A stretch of DNA of 64,000 nucleotides. Origin: Ichthyophis bannanicus. Taxonomy: Eukaryota > Chordata > Amphibia > Gymnophiona > Ichthyophiidae. Both the position numbers and the translations under genes were made by a program. Where the stretch lies: positions 324,216,297 to 324,280,296 of the forward strand of contig CM066040.1 of the NCBI GenBank assembly GCA_033557465.1, given 5' to 3'. Position 1 is the stretch's first letter. The number at the start of each line of letters is the position of its first letter. This document shows positions 12,190 through 23,204 of the stretch, piece by piece. Below the pieces are notes generated by a model. It was not told the origin of the DNA. It searched no databases and saw only the letters and a program-made list of their open reading frames with translations.

Positions 12190-12392
12190 TTATAAGCATA
12201 CAATTATAAGCATGTTATCCAAGTTATTACTCCTGTTCTATGTAAAGCATAAGCATGTTATCCAAGTTGTTTTCTCCTGTTCTATGTGAAGCCAAACAGT
12301 TTGTTATGGTCATTTTGTTGTATGTAAACCGCGCTGACAATAGTGCGGTATATAAGAAACTGTAATAAATAATAAATAATAAATAATAAAGA
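12190..12392 (+). repeat. L2-like LINE 3' tail inside DIRS A
   Basis: Carries the family's GTTATCCAAGTT...CCTGTTCTATGT block, here duplicated in tandem. The terminal hairpin accgcgctga...tagtgcggt and tatataa follow, ending in (ATAATAA)n. It sits between the PPP codons and the RT fingers of DIRS A pol, where copies B and C have continuous coding sequence. Confidence 0.75.
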
Positions 12393-12676
12393 CAGTTCAA
12401 TTCTCAGACCTCTCTCGACAATCTCTTAGGTCAAGAAGTCACAATGCTCCTTGCTCAAGGAGCAATAGAGGAAGTACCCATTCCCCATCAGGGTACAGGG
12501 TTCTACTCCCCCTATTTCCTTATTCAAAAGAAAACAGGAGGACACAGACCCATTTTAGACCTCAGAGAATTGAACAAATATCTGTTCCGAGAGAAGTTCA
12601 AAATGGTCTCTCTAGGAACTCTGCTGCCATACCTTCGAAGTCAGGATTGGCTTTGTTCTCTAGATCTCAAGGATGC

Positions 12677-12680
12677 GTAT
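12677..12680. repeat. 4-bp duplication (gtat), left of solo LTR
   Basis: gtat is repeated at 14078-14081 immediately outside the TG...CA ends of the insertion. A 4-bp duplication is typical for LTR elements. Confidence 0.65.
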
Positions 12681-14077
12681 TGTCAACGCCCTCACCACTC
12701 GCCTCTAGTTTTAGAGGGGCGTGGTTATTGGAGGAACCGTCTCCTATCAGCCTTAGCAGCCTATTTCCTTGTGGTGTCTTCTGGGAAATGTAGCACTGCT
12801 AAGATGTGTTTGTGCTTCAGGTAGAAAATTGTAGTTAAGGCCACCGAGGTAAGGCATATAACAGAAAATTTATTTTGCACAAAAAAAGATTCAAAGTACC
12901 AGATACAGGATTATTTCTATAGGATTTGCTCAAGGTACAGCAGATGGTTGGCAAAGGAAACAAAAGAACCCAAAAATGACTGTTTAAAGTCTTCTTACTT
13001 TCAGAAGCACAGCCTTTGATAGCAAGGCTGCCACTTTCCTTTTAGTCCTTGCTAATTACAGCATAAAGTCCAAACAAGCTTAATCTTCTGTGGCAGTTTG
13101 GCTTCTATCAGCCTCAATTCCTTCTAGGCTGCATTTCAGGTACAATAGAACTCAAAACAAGAAACAAACATTCAGACTGCCATCAAAAACCCTCAACAGG
13201 CTTTTCACATAACAGAGGAGCAAAGAAAAACTCATCTAGCAGGTAAATTGGCTTCTTGCCGTTTCACAGTTCAAACCACAGGTGGATAACAAGCATGAAT
13301 CACAGCTTCCTGCTTATCCTTATACTTCCGTAAACTTCCCTTTTAAAAACATATGGGGAATTTACCACCACACTGCCTGTTTCTTATGGTTACCTTTTCA
13401 AGGAGGATAATTCTTTCAGGGATGGCTTTTCCTCAAGACTTCATGTCTAAAGCTTGACACAGAGAGCAATCCATAAGGATGTCTTCTTCCCCCAACTCTG
13501 CCACTGGCTCTCCCAGCTGCATGGGTTCTGACTCACACACCCGGTCAGACTGCTCAGCTGACAACCTCTCCGGTGCTCTGAGAGCTTCTCCACTTCCTGG
13601 CTCCAAGCTCTGCTGCCAACCTGTTGCAGGGAATTCAGCCCTCTCAGCTCCTAGTAGCTCAGCTCTTCTGCATGAGTCAGCACCTTCTCTACCTCCTTCT
13701 CTTCTCCGGTCTCTGCCTTCTCCTGCTTCTCCTCCTTTCTCTCTTCCTTTCTCTCTGTCTGTATACTCTAGCATAGGCTTATACCTCCAGGGTTCTAGCC
13801 CCACCTCCTTCCTTCCCAGGTGTTGACAATCCCCCTGCCTTCTGGTATTTGAGTAATCAGGGAACTTGTTGAAGTAAGGGTTTTGGACCTCGTGCCTGTA
13901 ATCTCTCCCTCTTACTCTATTAGACAATGCATGAAACCTGTTCCAACTGGGGTTTTCCTGGTTCTTAGGTGTGGCTGTGGCTTTCTCACCCTGCACTCCT
14001 AGAAGGGGACCCTTTACTAGGGTGAATTCTTTACGTTTCTCATCTCCCCCATACTCAGGATAGATGACCTTGCCACA
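12681..14077. mobile_element. solo LTR, 1.4 kb
   Basis: This 1,397-bp block splits the DIRS A RT between GAT-GCG-TA and TACTCAT, which are contiguous coding sequence in copy B. It begins tgtcaacgcc, ends cttgccaca and is bordered by a direct gtat repeat, so it has the TG...CA ends and 4-bp target duplication of a long terminal repeat. No gag or pol coding is present inside. The minus-strand open frame at 13433-13996 has no recognisable domain. Orientation is not certain. The parent could be a Gypsy-type element or an endogenous retrovirus; family assignment needs comparison with other copies. Confidence 0.7.
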
Positions 14078-15599
14078 GTATACTCATATTCTCATCCATC
14101 CATATCACAGGAGATTCCTCTGATTCCTGTTTCAAGGAAAGCACTACCAATAAAAGGTTCTTCCTTTTGGCCTGGCATCTGCGCCAAGAGTGTTCACAAA
14201 ATGCATGGCTGTGGTAGCAGCATTTCTCCGCACTCTGGGAATATTCATCTTCCCTTACTTAGACTACTGGCTCATTCGAACCCCTACAGTGCCAGAAGCC
14301 AGCTCTGCTCTATCTCTCACAATGCGAATCTTTCAGTATTTGGGACTGGTCATAAACCTCCCAAAATCCAATCTTGCTCCCACTCGGTCCCTAGAGTTCA
14401 TAGGAGCTCATCTGGATACCAGACAGACAAGGGCTTGCCTTTCGCAGCCCCACTGTCTTTGCATAGTACAACTAGCTTCCCAAGCAATGCTCAAACCTTG
14501 TCTCACTGCTCGGGAAATGCTACAATTGCTAGGCCACATGGCATCCACCGTGCATGTGGTTCCTTATGCTCACCTCCATATGCGAGCATCCCAGTGGAGT
14601 TTATCCACTCAGTGGACACAGGCCTCGGGTTGCCTGTCGGACAAAATAACAAACTCAGACCGTCTTATTTCATCCCTCCAATGGTGGCAATCACCCAGAA
14701 ACCTTCTGTTGGGGTCTCCTTTCCAGCAACCCCTATCCCAAGCCACCCTAACAACAGATGCTTCACAGGTGGGATGGGGAGTACACCTGCACGATCTCTC
14801 TACCCAGGGTACCTGGACTCCACAGGAGGCCTGTCTTCACATCAACCTCCTGGAGCTCAGAGCAATCTTCCTTGCTCTTCGAGTATTTCACGCCCAGCTC
14901 AGCTACAAGACAGTCCTAGTTCAAACAGACAGTCAGGTAGCCATGTTCTATGTGAACAAGCAGGGCGGAACAAGCTCTCTGTCGCTATGCAACAAAGCTT
15001 TGCGACTATAGGCCCTCGCCAGAGAGCATCAGATTCATCTCCTTGTGGTGTATCTTCCAGGCATTCAAAATTCTTGGGCAGACAAACTAAGTCAAGTTCT
15101 GCTTCCACACAAACGGTCTCTCTATGCAGACCAGGTTGCCCAAATATTTCAGATTTGGGGAACCCTGGACATAGACCTCTTTGCAAGTCCGCTGAATGCC
15201 AAACTTCCCCGGTTCTGTTCCAGAATTCTGTCTCGATGTCAGGCAAGGGACACCTTCCTCCTTCACTGGGGTCAGGACTTCCTATATGCCTTCCCACCCA
15301 TTTCCCTCATCCCCAAAACCCTATTCAAGCTTCAGAGAGACAGAGGTCATATGATCCTCATAGCTCCATGCTGGCCACGGCAAACGTGGTACCCTCTGCT
15401 CCTACATCTCTCTCAAGCTCCGCCTCTGGAGTTGGGATCCGCTCCAGATCTTCTTTCCCAAGAGGACGGGATGCTGTGGCATCCCAATCCCCAGTCTCTG
15501 CATCTCAGGGCCTGGTTGTTGAAAGCCTAGAACTTCAGGATCTTAACCTTTCCCAACAAGTAAAGGATATCCTTCATGCTTCTAGGAATCCCTCCTGAA

Positions 15600-16559
15600 G
15601 ATGCTCGTATGCCTTTAAGTGGAAAAGGTTTACCGTATGGTGCTCGCAGAAGGGTCTTAACCCTCTTGCGATACCTCTGGAATCGATACTGGAGTATCTC
15701 CTTCATTTGTCAAATGCGGGTCTCAAGACAAATTCAGTAAGAGTCCATCTTAGTGCTATTGCAGCTTCTTACAAGCCTCTAAGTGGACAATCTATTTCCT
15801 CTCATAGCGAGATTTATGAGAGGCCTTCTTTTAACAAAGCCTCCCATTAAGCCACCACCGGTGGCATGGGACTTAAATCTGGTGCTCGGGCAGCTCATGA
15901 AACCGCCCTTTGAACCATTAGCCACTACATCTTTGAAATTCCTTTCCTGGAAAGTCATCTTGCTCATTGCAATCACATCAGCACGTCGCATCAGTGAATT
16001 GCAAGCGTTAGTGGCTGATCCTCCTTATACAAGGTTCCACCATGATAAGGTAATTCTTAGGACTCATCCTCACTTTATGCCAAAAGTGGTTTCACCTTTC
16101 CATTTAAACCAAGCGGTTTACCTTCCTGTATTCTTTCCAAGGCCTCATGACTCCAGTGCAGAAAGGAACCTTCATACCTTGGACTGTAAAAGAGCTTTGG
16201 CCTTTTATTTGCAAAGGACACAGCAACATAGAAAATCTTCTCAACTCTTTGTTGCTTTTGATCCTAGTCATTTGGGACTTCCAGTTTCCAAAAGAACACT
16301 GTCCAACTGGATCGCACAGTGCATATCCTTTGCCTATGAGAGTAAGAACCTTCCTCTTGAAGGCCATGTCACTGCTCACAATGTGAGAGCCATGGCGGCC
16401 TCAATGGCTCATCTTCACTCTGTGTCTATCGACGACATCTGTCGAGCAGCTACTTGGGCTTCGGTACATACCTTCACAGCCCACTACTGCTTAGACAAGG
16501 ACTCCCGCTGGGATGCCTTGTTTGGCCAAGCTGTTCTTCAACACCTTTTTCAGACGTAA
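15600..16559 (+). pseudogene. DIRS tyrosine recombinase, N-terminus broken
   Basis: The YR is the integrase of DIRS elements and acts on the circular DNA form. The open frame 15783-16559 (258 residues) keeps the catalytic domain: ARRISELQAL (first Arg), HNVRAMAASMAHL (His-x-x-Arg), then RAATWASVHTF and AHYCL with the nucleophile Tyr. The N-terminal core-binding part at 15600-15780 aligns with copy B only across frameshifts. The first codon of the open frame (15783) is ATG but lies inside the domain, so it is not the native start. Confidence 0.87.
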
Positions 16560-16682
16560 TCAACTCCTACCCACCATCCCTGGTAGGATGCCAGAGATCC
16601 ATGGGGGGGAAGTGGGGCCCTTTCACAAGGGCTGACAACTTCCTGGGACCATCTCCCTGGCATCTGCAGCTAGGGAGTCCCC

Positions 16683-16790
16683 ATATGTGAAGACTACATT
16701 CCTGCTTGTTCCTGGAGATAGCGTAGTTACATACCTGTAACAGGTGATCTCCGGGAACAGCAGGAATTTAGTCTTCACAACCCGCCCACC
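16683..16790. repeat. internal complementary region (ICR), DIRS A
   Basis: Reads ccatatgtgaagactacatt...cctggagat, the reverse complement of the left end. It runs straight into agcgtagttacat...acctgtaacaggt...tcttcac, the reverse complement of the right end. In DIRS-1 biology this region templates completion of the ends and circle formation. Its centre contains the near-palindrome acctgtaacaggt at 16733-16745. Confidence 0.88.
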
Positions 16791-16800
16791 TCCTCTAGGA

Positions 16801-16848
16801 GTTGTATCTCTCTCTCTCTCTCTTTCTCTCTCTCCCTCTCTCATTTGT
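16801..16848. repeat. (CT)n microsatellite
   Basis: Interrupted CT dinucleotide run between the ICR and the right terminal repeat of DIRS A. Confidence 0.9.
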
Positions 16849-16866
16849 CTCAGCTATAAACTCAAC

Positions 16867-17024
16867 TGGAGAGGGACAGTTGGAAAGGTGGGAAGGCAGC
16901 ACACAGGCGCTGTGGGAAGCTCCCAAAGGCTTTCCTTTTGGATGTTGGGGAGCGTTCCCGCACAGGCTTCGTCGGTACCGACGATACCCATATCTGAAGA
17001 CTAAATTCCTGCTGTTTCCGGAGA
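16867..17024. repeat. right inverted terminal repeat, DIRS A
   Basis: Reverse complement of 9774-9934. It is followed by the palindrome cacctgttacaggtg (17026-17040), which runs into gtgagtaactatgct at the element end. Confidence 0.85.
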
Positions 17025-17135
17025 TCACCTGTTACAGGTGAGTAACTATGCTTTATCTGCAGTTCTCTAATCCTTCCCCTCCTGTGTGAGTGAGCCTGCT
17101 CTGCCTGCTTACAATGTAACTAGCTACAAAGAATT

Positions 17136-17370
17136 GGGGGTGGGATCCAACCAATGGGAAGGCTGTGGGTAGAGTCCTGCCAATGAGAAGCCTGTGGGAG
17201 TGGAGCACTGGAATGCAGCTGTAGTCACAGAGACTGTGGCTAGGGTCCAGCCAATAGGAAGGCTGTAGGGAAGGAGCACTGGAATGCTGCTCTAGTCACA
17301 GACTGCGTAGAATCTAGCCAATGGGAAGGCTGTGGAGGCGGAGCACTGGAATGCTGCTCTAGTCACAGGA
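17136..17370. repeat. tandem repeat with CCAAT boxes
   Basis: About three copies of a ~70-bp unit containing AGCCAATRGGAAGGCTGTGG followed by GGAGCACTGGAATGCTGCTC and AGTCACAG. CCAAT pentamers start at 17151, 17180, 17251 and 17318. It lies just outside the right end of DIRS A. It could be a promoter-type repeat from an LTR or gene, or merely a short satellite. Confidence 0.7.
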
Positions 17371-17585
17371 AGAGAGGAGATGAGCTGGGGAAATTCATGT
17401 GGTGGGAGATGGAAGAAAAATGAAGTCCCCACCCCCCAAAAAATGCCTCAATGCATTTCTCTATGAAAAGCATTTCCAACAGCTGCAGCATAAAAACGAT
17501 TCATAACAACATAACATTTATAGAATTGCACCTGCGAAACAGCCTTCCCCACTCATCTAGCTGGCTAACAGAAAAAAGGAGGTGA

Positions 17586-18104
17586 TAGTGCGTATAGTGT
17601 GCAATTCTGGAGACTGCACCTTCAAAAGGGATATAAACAGGCTGAAGTCAGTACAGAGGGTGGCTACTAAAATGGTTAGTGGTCTTCATTATAAAACATA
17701 TGTGGACAGACTGAAGGATCTTAATATGTACACCTTAGGAAAGGCGGGATAGAGGTGATATGATTGAGATGTTTAAATACCTCCGTGGCATAAATGTACA
17801 GAGGGAGAGCCTCTTTCAATTGAAAGCAAGTTCTGCTATGAGGGGACATGGGATGAGGGTGAAGGGAGATAGATTCAGGAGTGATATGCGGAAATATTTC
17901 TTTTCAGAAAGAGTGGTGGATCCATGGAATAGTCTCCCAGTGGAGGTGGTAGAGATGAGGACAGTATCTGAATTAAGAAAAACATGGGACAAACACAGAG
18001 GATCTCTAAAGGAAAAAGGGGACTGTTGTAGTAGTTGATATGGAAGGACAGACTAGATAGGCCATGCGGTCTTTTTCTGTCGTTATTTTTCTATGTTTCT
18101 ATCT
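17586..18104 (+). pseudogene. CR1-like LINE 3' fragment (+)
   Basis: A 5'-truncated CR1-type ORF2 end. Translation across frames gives the VQRVATKMVSGL, DRLKDLNMYTL and MIEMFKYLRGI blocks, then VVDPWNSLPVEVVEM. The open frame 17760-18038 covers the last part. The 3' tail contains gacagactagataggccat and ends in tctatgtttctat. The same family is found in reverse at 52326-52945. Frameshifted and inactive. Confidence 0.82.
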
Positions 18105-20845
18105 CCCCTCCCAATCAGAGATACCTAAAGAACTAACACAGATATATATATATACACGCCCACATGCACAGACATATACGTGCAAGCCTTCGCTCCCACA
18201 CATGCAACAATGCACAAACACACATGCAGTGCCATACAAATATGCACAAATATCACCCACAAAGATACACACACACAAAAAACAGATAAACATGCAAAAC
18301 AGAGAGATGCCCATGCACTCAAGACAGATACAGACAGACAGAGGGGATGGAAAGAATTACATGAGCCATGCTCTGCATGCATTCCCCTCTTGTTTTTCCC
18401 AACCTGAGATCATTGAATGCTTATCTCCCCACACCGATCAACTTCCTTTTCAACAGGAAGTGGAATCAGATGGGGGGGGGCAGAAGCTCAAATGGCACTG
18501 CAGCCCATAAGAGAAGGTAATTCCGGCGTCACAGTGCCTTTTTAAATGTATTGCCACCTCTGCAAGCTTCAGAGAGGGGTGGCAGCAGCAGCAGCAGTGG
18601 GAACTCCAGGCGGATGCCTAGTTTGCCTAATGGTCGCACCAGCTCTGGTTCAAGACATAGATCGAAATAAGCAGTACTAGCCTCCTACTCATCCCCACAG
18701 TGAACAGGTGGCTGTAGATCATTTACATAAGCATCCACACCAATCCCAAAGCCACTAACAATCTCCAGAAGTTAAACTGGGGGCTAAATTAGATCAAACA
18801 GGTAGTCCTAAATTTCTGTATAAGGACGGAAGGACTGCCATAGTGTTGCTGAATAGTGTGGTTCTGCCTCCTTAGCCATCCAGCTTCCCGCTAAGGGCTT
18901 TGAATATCGATCCACTAAAGAATAAATGAAAAATGTTCTCACTAAGCAGTCGGTACAGAAGTATGCAGAAGAGCACCTGTAACGGAGTAATGAGCAAGAA
19001 TGAAATGGTAGTGAGTGACAGAGTGTGTGTGATACTGGAGATGAATGCAGCATCAAAGAAAGGAGAGCACTAGCATGGCATTGATATAGAGGTGTCTGTG
19101 AATCATGTTGAGAGGGGGAAGAAATGCAGAAACATGCCAAGTTATTTCCCATCGTGTTGGGTGCCACAGGCTTGATGAAGAATAATTTCCATGTACACCT
19201 TGATAAATTATCCATACATATTACATTATACGAACTGCAGAAGGAGGCTCTCGTTCGCATGACGCAAATACTACACCAAGCATTAGCAGTAAATTTGAGA
19301 GGCAGATCATACTCCACATACGCTGCCTTAAGAATGAGCTTCACAACTGTTGTGTTATGTGCAAAACCAACCCATTTGGAGAAATTGCCCGGAAAGAGGG
19401 AATATTGGAAGTTTAAAATTGTATGAAAATGTGTCTGTCTTTAGAATGAGTTTCTTCATATCCAAAATAAAATAATAATTGGAAAAAATGATTATCAACT
19501 TTGCATGGGTCAGTAGATGTGGAAAAAATGTCAAAGGTTAGAGAATACCTGCAGACATTGCAGCTGCTTTTTGTGCATATTAAATGTCAATGAAGAATGA
19601 TACACATAGATTTGAAAATTCAGTCTGTATCTATTATTTCTCCCCCCCCCCAACCCGAAGGCCTCTCACTGTGACTGCATTTACACAGACTGAGGCAGCA
19701 AGCATAATCTTTAACTGCATTGAAGAAGGGCAATCTTCAGACAGCCAATTAATGTGAGTAAAATGTGTTTTTCACGCACATATATGGCTTTGAAAATTGT
19801 CCTTCCCCATATATCTCTCAAAGTTGCTGCCACCGACGAATATAGAGTGTTCCTCTTGATTTCTAATAAATTGTAATTTTTCTCTCCCTGGATACCAGTG
19901 TTCCAGAAGGAAATAAGCTATAGCCCCTTCCTGGCCGCCACCTCCCCTGACAAAAGCAAAGAAATTCTGTGACACCTGTCCCTTGGTTCATCCTGGCAAA
20001 TATGTGCTGTGACCACTCCCCCAGCAACCCATCACCTTAAAATGACCGTGTCAGCAAGAAAAATATAAAGAGTTTGCAGTAGTTCGTAAAAGGCTCCCTT
20101 TCTAATAAAATTTGTTTTCCACGGCTGAGACAGTACCAGTGCATAAAGATTTTTGAACATGCCATCCAAGATGCCATAATTGATCTGCATGCTTTTTTGG
20201 CAGGGGAGGGGGGAATGCAGAATTTAAGGTTGTCAGGAGAGCAAGGGGAGATAAAGCTGTCTCTCTGTGGTTTTTATTCTCCGCAGCATGTATTGGGACT
20301 ATTTGCCTCGTGCTCTGTCAGAGGATAATGTGCTCTCATACTGTAATTGTGATGTATGGTTTTTATGTGCAGTGGGGATCCGGTTAGGGAAGGAATGGGA
20401 AAAAGACCACCTACCCAGTCTCAAACAGAATAGCTTGGTCACCTTCTCCTCCAGTGATGATTTCATTTCAAGACAGCAGATATATCCAAACTGTCTGGAA
20501 GAAGCCACGTTTTCTAGCATCACTCATTCTTAACAGCTCTCTGTATATCTTTGAGGTCAGATGCCACTGCCCATGCAGGGAAATTTCTATGAAGTACTTC
20601 TTGAAGATGCAGAAAAGTTCACAAAACCAAGGTTTTGCCTCTTCATGTTCTCCAAATTTTCAATTTCGTTTTGCAAAGCCAAGTTATTTTTCATATCAAT
20701 ATCAATTGTTTAGAGTATAATGAAAAATAAGATCTTGAATTTCAAACGTAACAGTGATAACTGAAAGGTAACCAACTGATTAACATAACTAGTTACAGAA
20801 GATTCTATATATGAAATGGCCACTAACTCAGGAATAAAACTTATA
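18105..20845. other. AT-rich intergenic DNA with simple repeats
   Basis: Contains (TA)n and CA-rich simple repeats at 18140-18300 and a CAG run near 18587. The rest, mainly 18650-20840, shows no transposon coding and no convincing exon on either strand. It is the longest apparently single-copy stretch in the window and so the best place to look for host regulatory sequence. Confidence 0.5.
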
Positions 20846-20938
20846 CTGCAAGACCCTCAGAGACAGAAAAATCCTTACTGTACCTGAATGTAGTCTACTT
20901 TGAGCTACCACTGAAAAAAGGCATCAGCTAAATTCAAA
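20846..20938 (+). repeat. retroelement 3' tail, CR1/L2-type
   Basis: Carries a block of the type tactgtacctgaatgtagt, then ttgagctaccactgaaaaa and ctaaattcaaa. It is closely similar to 42517-42622. The shared right ends imply a LINE or SINE tail of one family. DIRS B was inserted right at its 3' end. Confidence 0.6.
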
Positions 20939-20940
20939 TT

Positions 20941-21102
20941 CTCCAGGACCAAGCAGGAAGTCAGTCCTCACATATGGGTGACATCGACGTCGATGGAGCC
21001 CTTGCGGAGCATTTCCCCGCTTTCCATGAAAACCTTTGGGAATGCAGGCACACATGCGCGGTTCCCTTCCCGCCTAAAGGTGCCATCTTGCTCAGTCTCT
21101 CT
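20941..21102. repeat. left inverted terminal repeat, DIRS B
   Basis: Starts ctccaggaccaagcaggaag and is the reverse complement of 35315-35474 with few changes. It contains gccatcttgctcagt, a YY1-like core on the opposite strand. Confidence 0.9.
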
Positions 21103-21348
21103 TTTTCCGTGAAGCCCGTCGGACGTGTGTCCTAGTCCTCCCGGAAAATAGTTGGATTTTTTTCGCGATTCCTTCACTATTTTTTCTCCGGTTCGATGCC
21201 GGTTCCCCTCCCGCCGGGTTCGGTACACCGGTATCGAGCCCGATCTTATTTTTTCAGTTTTTGCCCTTCGTGGCTGGCATTCGCGCCCTTTTTTTCTTTT
21301 TCCCTGGAAGGCCGGTCCTTTGACCTCGCGGGGACTCTTTTTTCCCCG

Positions 21349-23188
21349 ATGGCTTCCAGTGGTTTCAAAAAGTGTGATCGGTGCAAGAAACTAATGTCTC
21401 TCACCGACACACACGACTGCTGCCTTCGGTGCCTGGGTCCTGACCACGATCCTAAGATCTGTGGACCATGTGGAAAGATGTCTTCCAAGGCGCTTCGAAG
21501 TCGTCAGCACCAAAAGGAAAGGCTTTTCTCCGACTTGGCCTCCGGCCGGGCCCGGACCTCGTCTGAGACCTCGACATCTCGGGAATCGGATCCCGAGCAC
21601 CGTCGGGGCTCCTCGGACAGAGGGTCCCCCGACCGGGAACGAAAGAGGAAGAAGCAGCTCGCGAGGGTATCGTCAGAGGAGGTCCCTGGCTCCTCGAGAG
21701 CTAGGTCTCAGACCCCCGACCGTCACCCCGGGCCCGTGGAACAGGAGAAGCCTCCAAAAGTACCTCATGTGGAGCCAGAGTCTGCTGGACACATAAGTCC
21801 TGTAGTCCTCGTGGACTCCTCCCAGAGAGCCGACGTCGGGCCTGACGCCACCGGGGCCCGAGTCAGTGGCTGCTCAGTCTCCTAAGCTGGGTCTCAGGCT
21901 GACAGCCTTGGAGTGCAGATTGTCTGCCTTCATGGAACAGCAGCGGGCACTGATGGCCAGCCTGTCTGGCGCATCTGCCCCGACCACCGGGACATCGACA
22001 TCGAAGTCGACCCCGGAGATCGAGCCGATACTCGAGACCATGAAGGCTCGAGGTCGACCTCGGTCGTGGTCTCCCTCGACCTCCCATTCGGGACCGAGGG
22101 CGTCGATGCTGGTGCCTTCGGCGTCGGGGCGGGTGCTCACAGGCCCCACGCGGTCGGACCCCGATTCCTCATCGGACGAGTCCGCCTGGGAGACGGAGGA
22201 CGAGGAGTCCCCCGACACCTTCAGGACTCGGTGCGTCCCGTCGGATTCACCGCAGTCTAAGCCCCAGAGCAGATCCCCTCCAGAGGATACCCGGTTCTCT
22301 GAGTTCGTCCGGGATATGGCCACTGCGTTGGCTATCCCTGCGGACCCCGAGGAGGAGCCTCGAGCCGAGGAGCTCGAGGCCCTACAGTATGACTCTCCTC
22401 CGAAGGAGGCCTTTACTGTTCCGGTTCCTCCGATGCTGGAACGGCTCCTCTTCCGGATGTGGGAGGCACCGGCCTCGGCGCCGGTTCTAAGCAAGCGGGT
22501 CGATTCTATCTATTGACTTCGGAAGAGCCCTGGCTTTCAGAAGGCGCAGCTACCACACCATTCCATGGTGATGGAATCGACCATGCATCGCCTGAAAAGT
22601 CAGAAGATGCACTCCGCGGTGCCCCCTGGCAGGGAGGCCCGGAACGTGGATGATTTTGGTAGAAAGTGCTTCCAGGGCTCGATGCTTGCTTGCCGTGTCC
22701 AGTCTTACCAGCTGTACATGGGCATGTACTTGCGGGACCTGGCCAAGGAGCTGGCCGGGTTCTCTGCTGGTCTCGCCGGGGAACCCTTGCAGAGCTTTAA
22801 GTCCTTGTCCTCGGGGATACGGGAATGCTCCAAGTTTATGTCCCACGCTGCCTACGATGGCTTCGAGGCTTCGGCCCGTGTTGCGGCAGCCGGCATCGCG
22901 GCTCGACGCCAGGCATGGCTGCAGTCATCGGACCTCGAGCCATGGGTTCAGGACAAGTTGGTCGATGTCTCTTGCCGAGGTGAGAACCTTTTTGGCAAGC
23001 CCATGACCGAGAAGGCCTCACAGCTCGAAACCGAGCACCTCATGAGGACAAGGCTGTCTAGAAAGACTTCTGCCCCTTCTCACAAAAAGAAGGGCTCGGG
23101 TAAAAAGCGCTTTTACCCAAGGAAGAGCACTGCCTACAAACAGTACCCACAGTACCAGGCCTCCCAAGCTCCCCCTCAGGGTCAGTAG
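21349..23188 (+). pseudogene. DIRS Gag-like protein, one stop and one frameshift
   Basis: ATG at 21349 is followed by the conserved Cys motif: CDRCKK, CLRCLGPDH and CGPCGKM. A Ser/Arg/Pro-rich region runs to a frame change near 21866-21885. The second frame holds FSEFVRDMATALAI, ELEALQYDSPPKEA and LFRMWEAP and stops at a TGA (22514-22516). The same frame then continues with GFQKAQLPHHSMVMEST, YQLYMGMYLRDLAKEL and WVQDKLVD, into a basic C-terminus rich in Lys/Arg/Gln that ends at 23188. The basic tail and Cys motif suggest nucleic-acid binding. The pol frame starts 16 bases downstream. Confidence 0.87.
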
Positions 23189-23204
23189 GCCAAGGGGCAG
23201 GGTA

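Larger units (their letters stand above)
12001..15530 (+). pseudogene. DIRS RT/RNase H, interrupted twice
   Basis: The pol frame begins with LLRGFDSLLENF and continues through the PPP block. It is interrupted by an L2-like tail (12190-12392) and by a solo LTR (12681-14077) in the middle of the SLDLKDAY motif. RT similarity resumes at about 14082 with LASAPRVFTKCMAVVAAFLR-type sequence in broken frames. The catalytic motif at 14256-14267 reads YLDY, not the YLDD expected, so an active-site Asp is replaced. RNase H blocks LTTDASQVGWGVHL, LLELRAIFLAL and QVAMFYVNKQGG follow, then the IDLFASPLNAKLPRFCSR and DFLYAFPP region to 15530. The enzyme would have copied element RNA to cDNA; this copy is inactive. 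Confidence 0.88.
9774..17052 (+). mobile_element. DIRS-type YR retrotransposon (copy A)
   Basis: A tyrosine-recombinase retrotransposon with Gag, RT/RNase H and YR genes in order on the + strand. It has ~160-bp inverted terminal repeats (9774-9934 and 16867-17024) and an internal complementary region at 16683-16790 that joins reverse complements of both outer ends. The ICR junction (ggagat followed by agcgtagtta) fixes the termini near 9774 and 17052. No target-site duplication flanks it, as expected for YR integration. Removing a ~200-bp L2-like tail and a 1.4-kb solo LTR leaves about 5.7 kb, the normal size. Multiple stops, frameshifts and a changed RT catalytic motif show it is dead. Confidence 0.93.

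Noticed and set aside
13818..13829. tgttgacaat as an inverted terminal repeat partner of the tgtcaacgcc start of the insertion
   Set aside because: DIRS coding resumes only at 14078, so the true right end is cttgccaca; the inner motif is coincidental or internal to the LTR.
13433..13996. Minus-strand open frame of 187 codons within the solo LTR
   Set aside because: No similarity to gag, pol or env motifs; polar low-complexity sequence.
18064..18510. 148-codon plus-strand frame
   Set aside because: Covers the CR1 tail and a CA-rich simple repeat; translation is compositional.
18650..20840. Search for a host exon in the single-copy stretch
   Set aside because: No frame with splice sites and recognisable protein similarity was found; conservation data would be needed to call anything.
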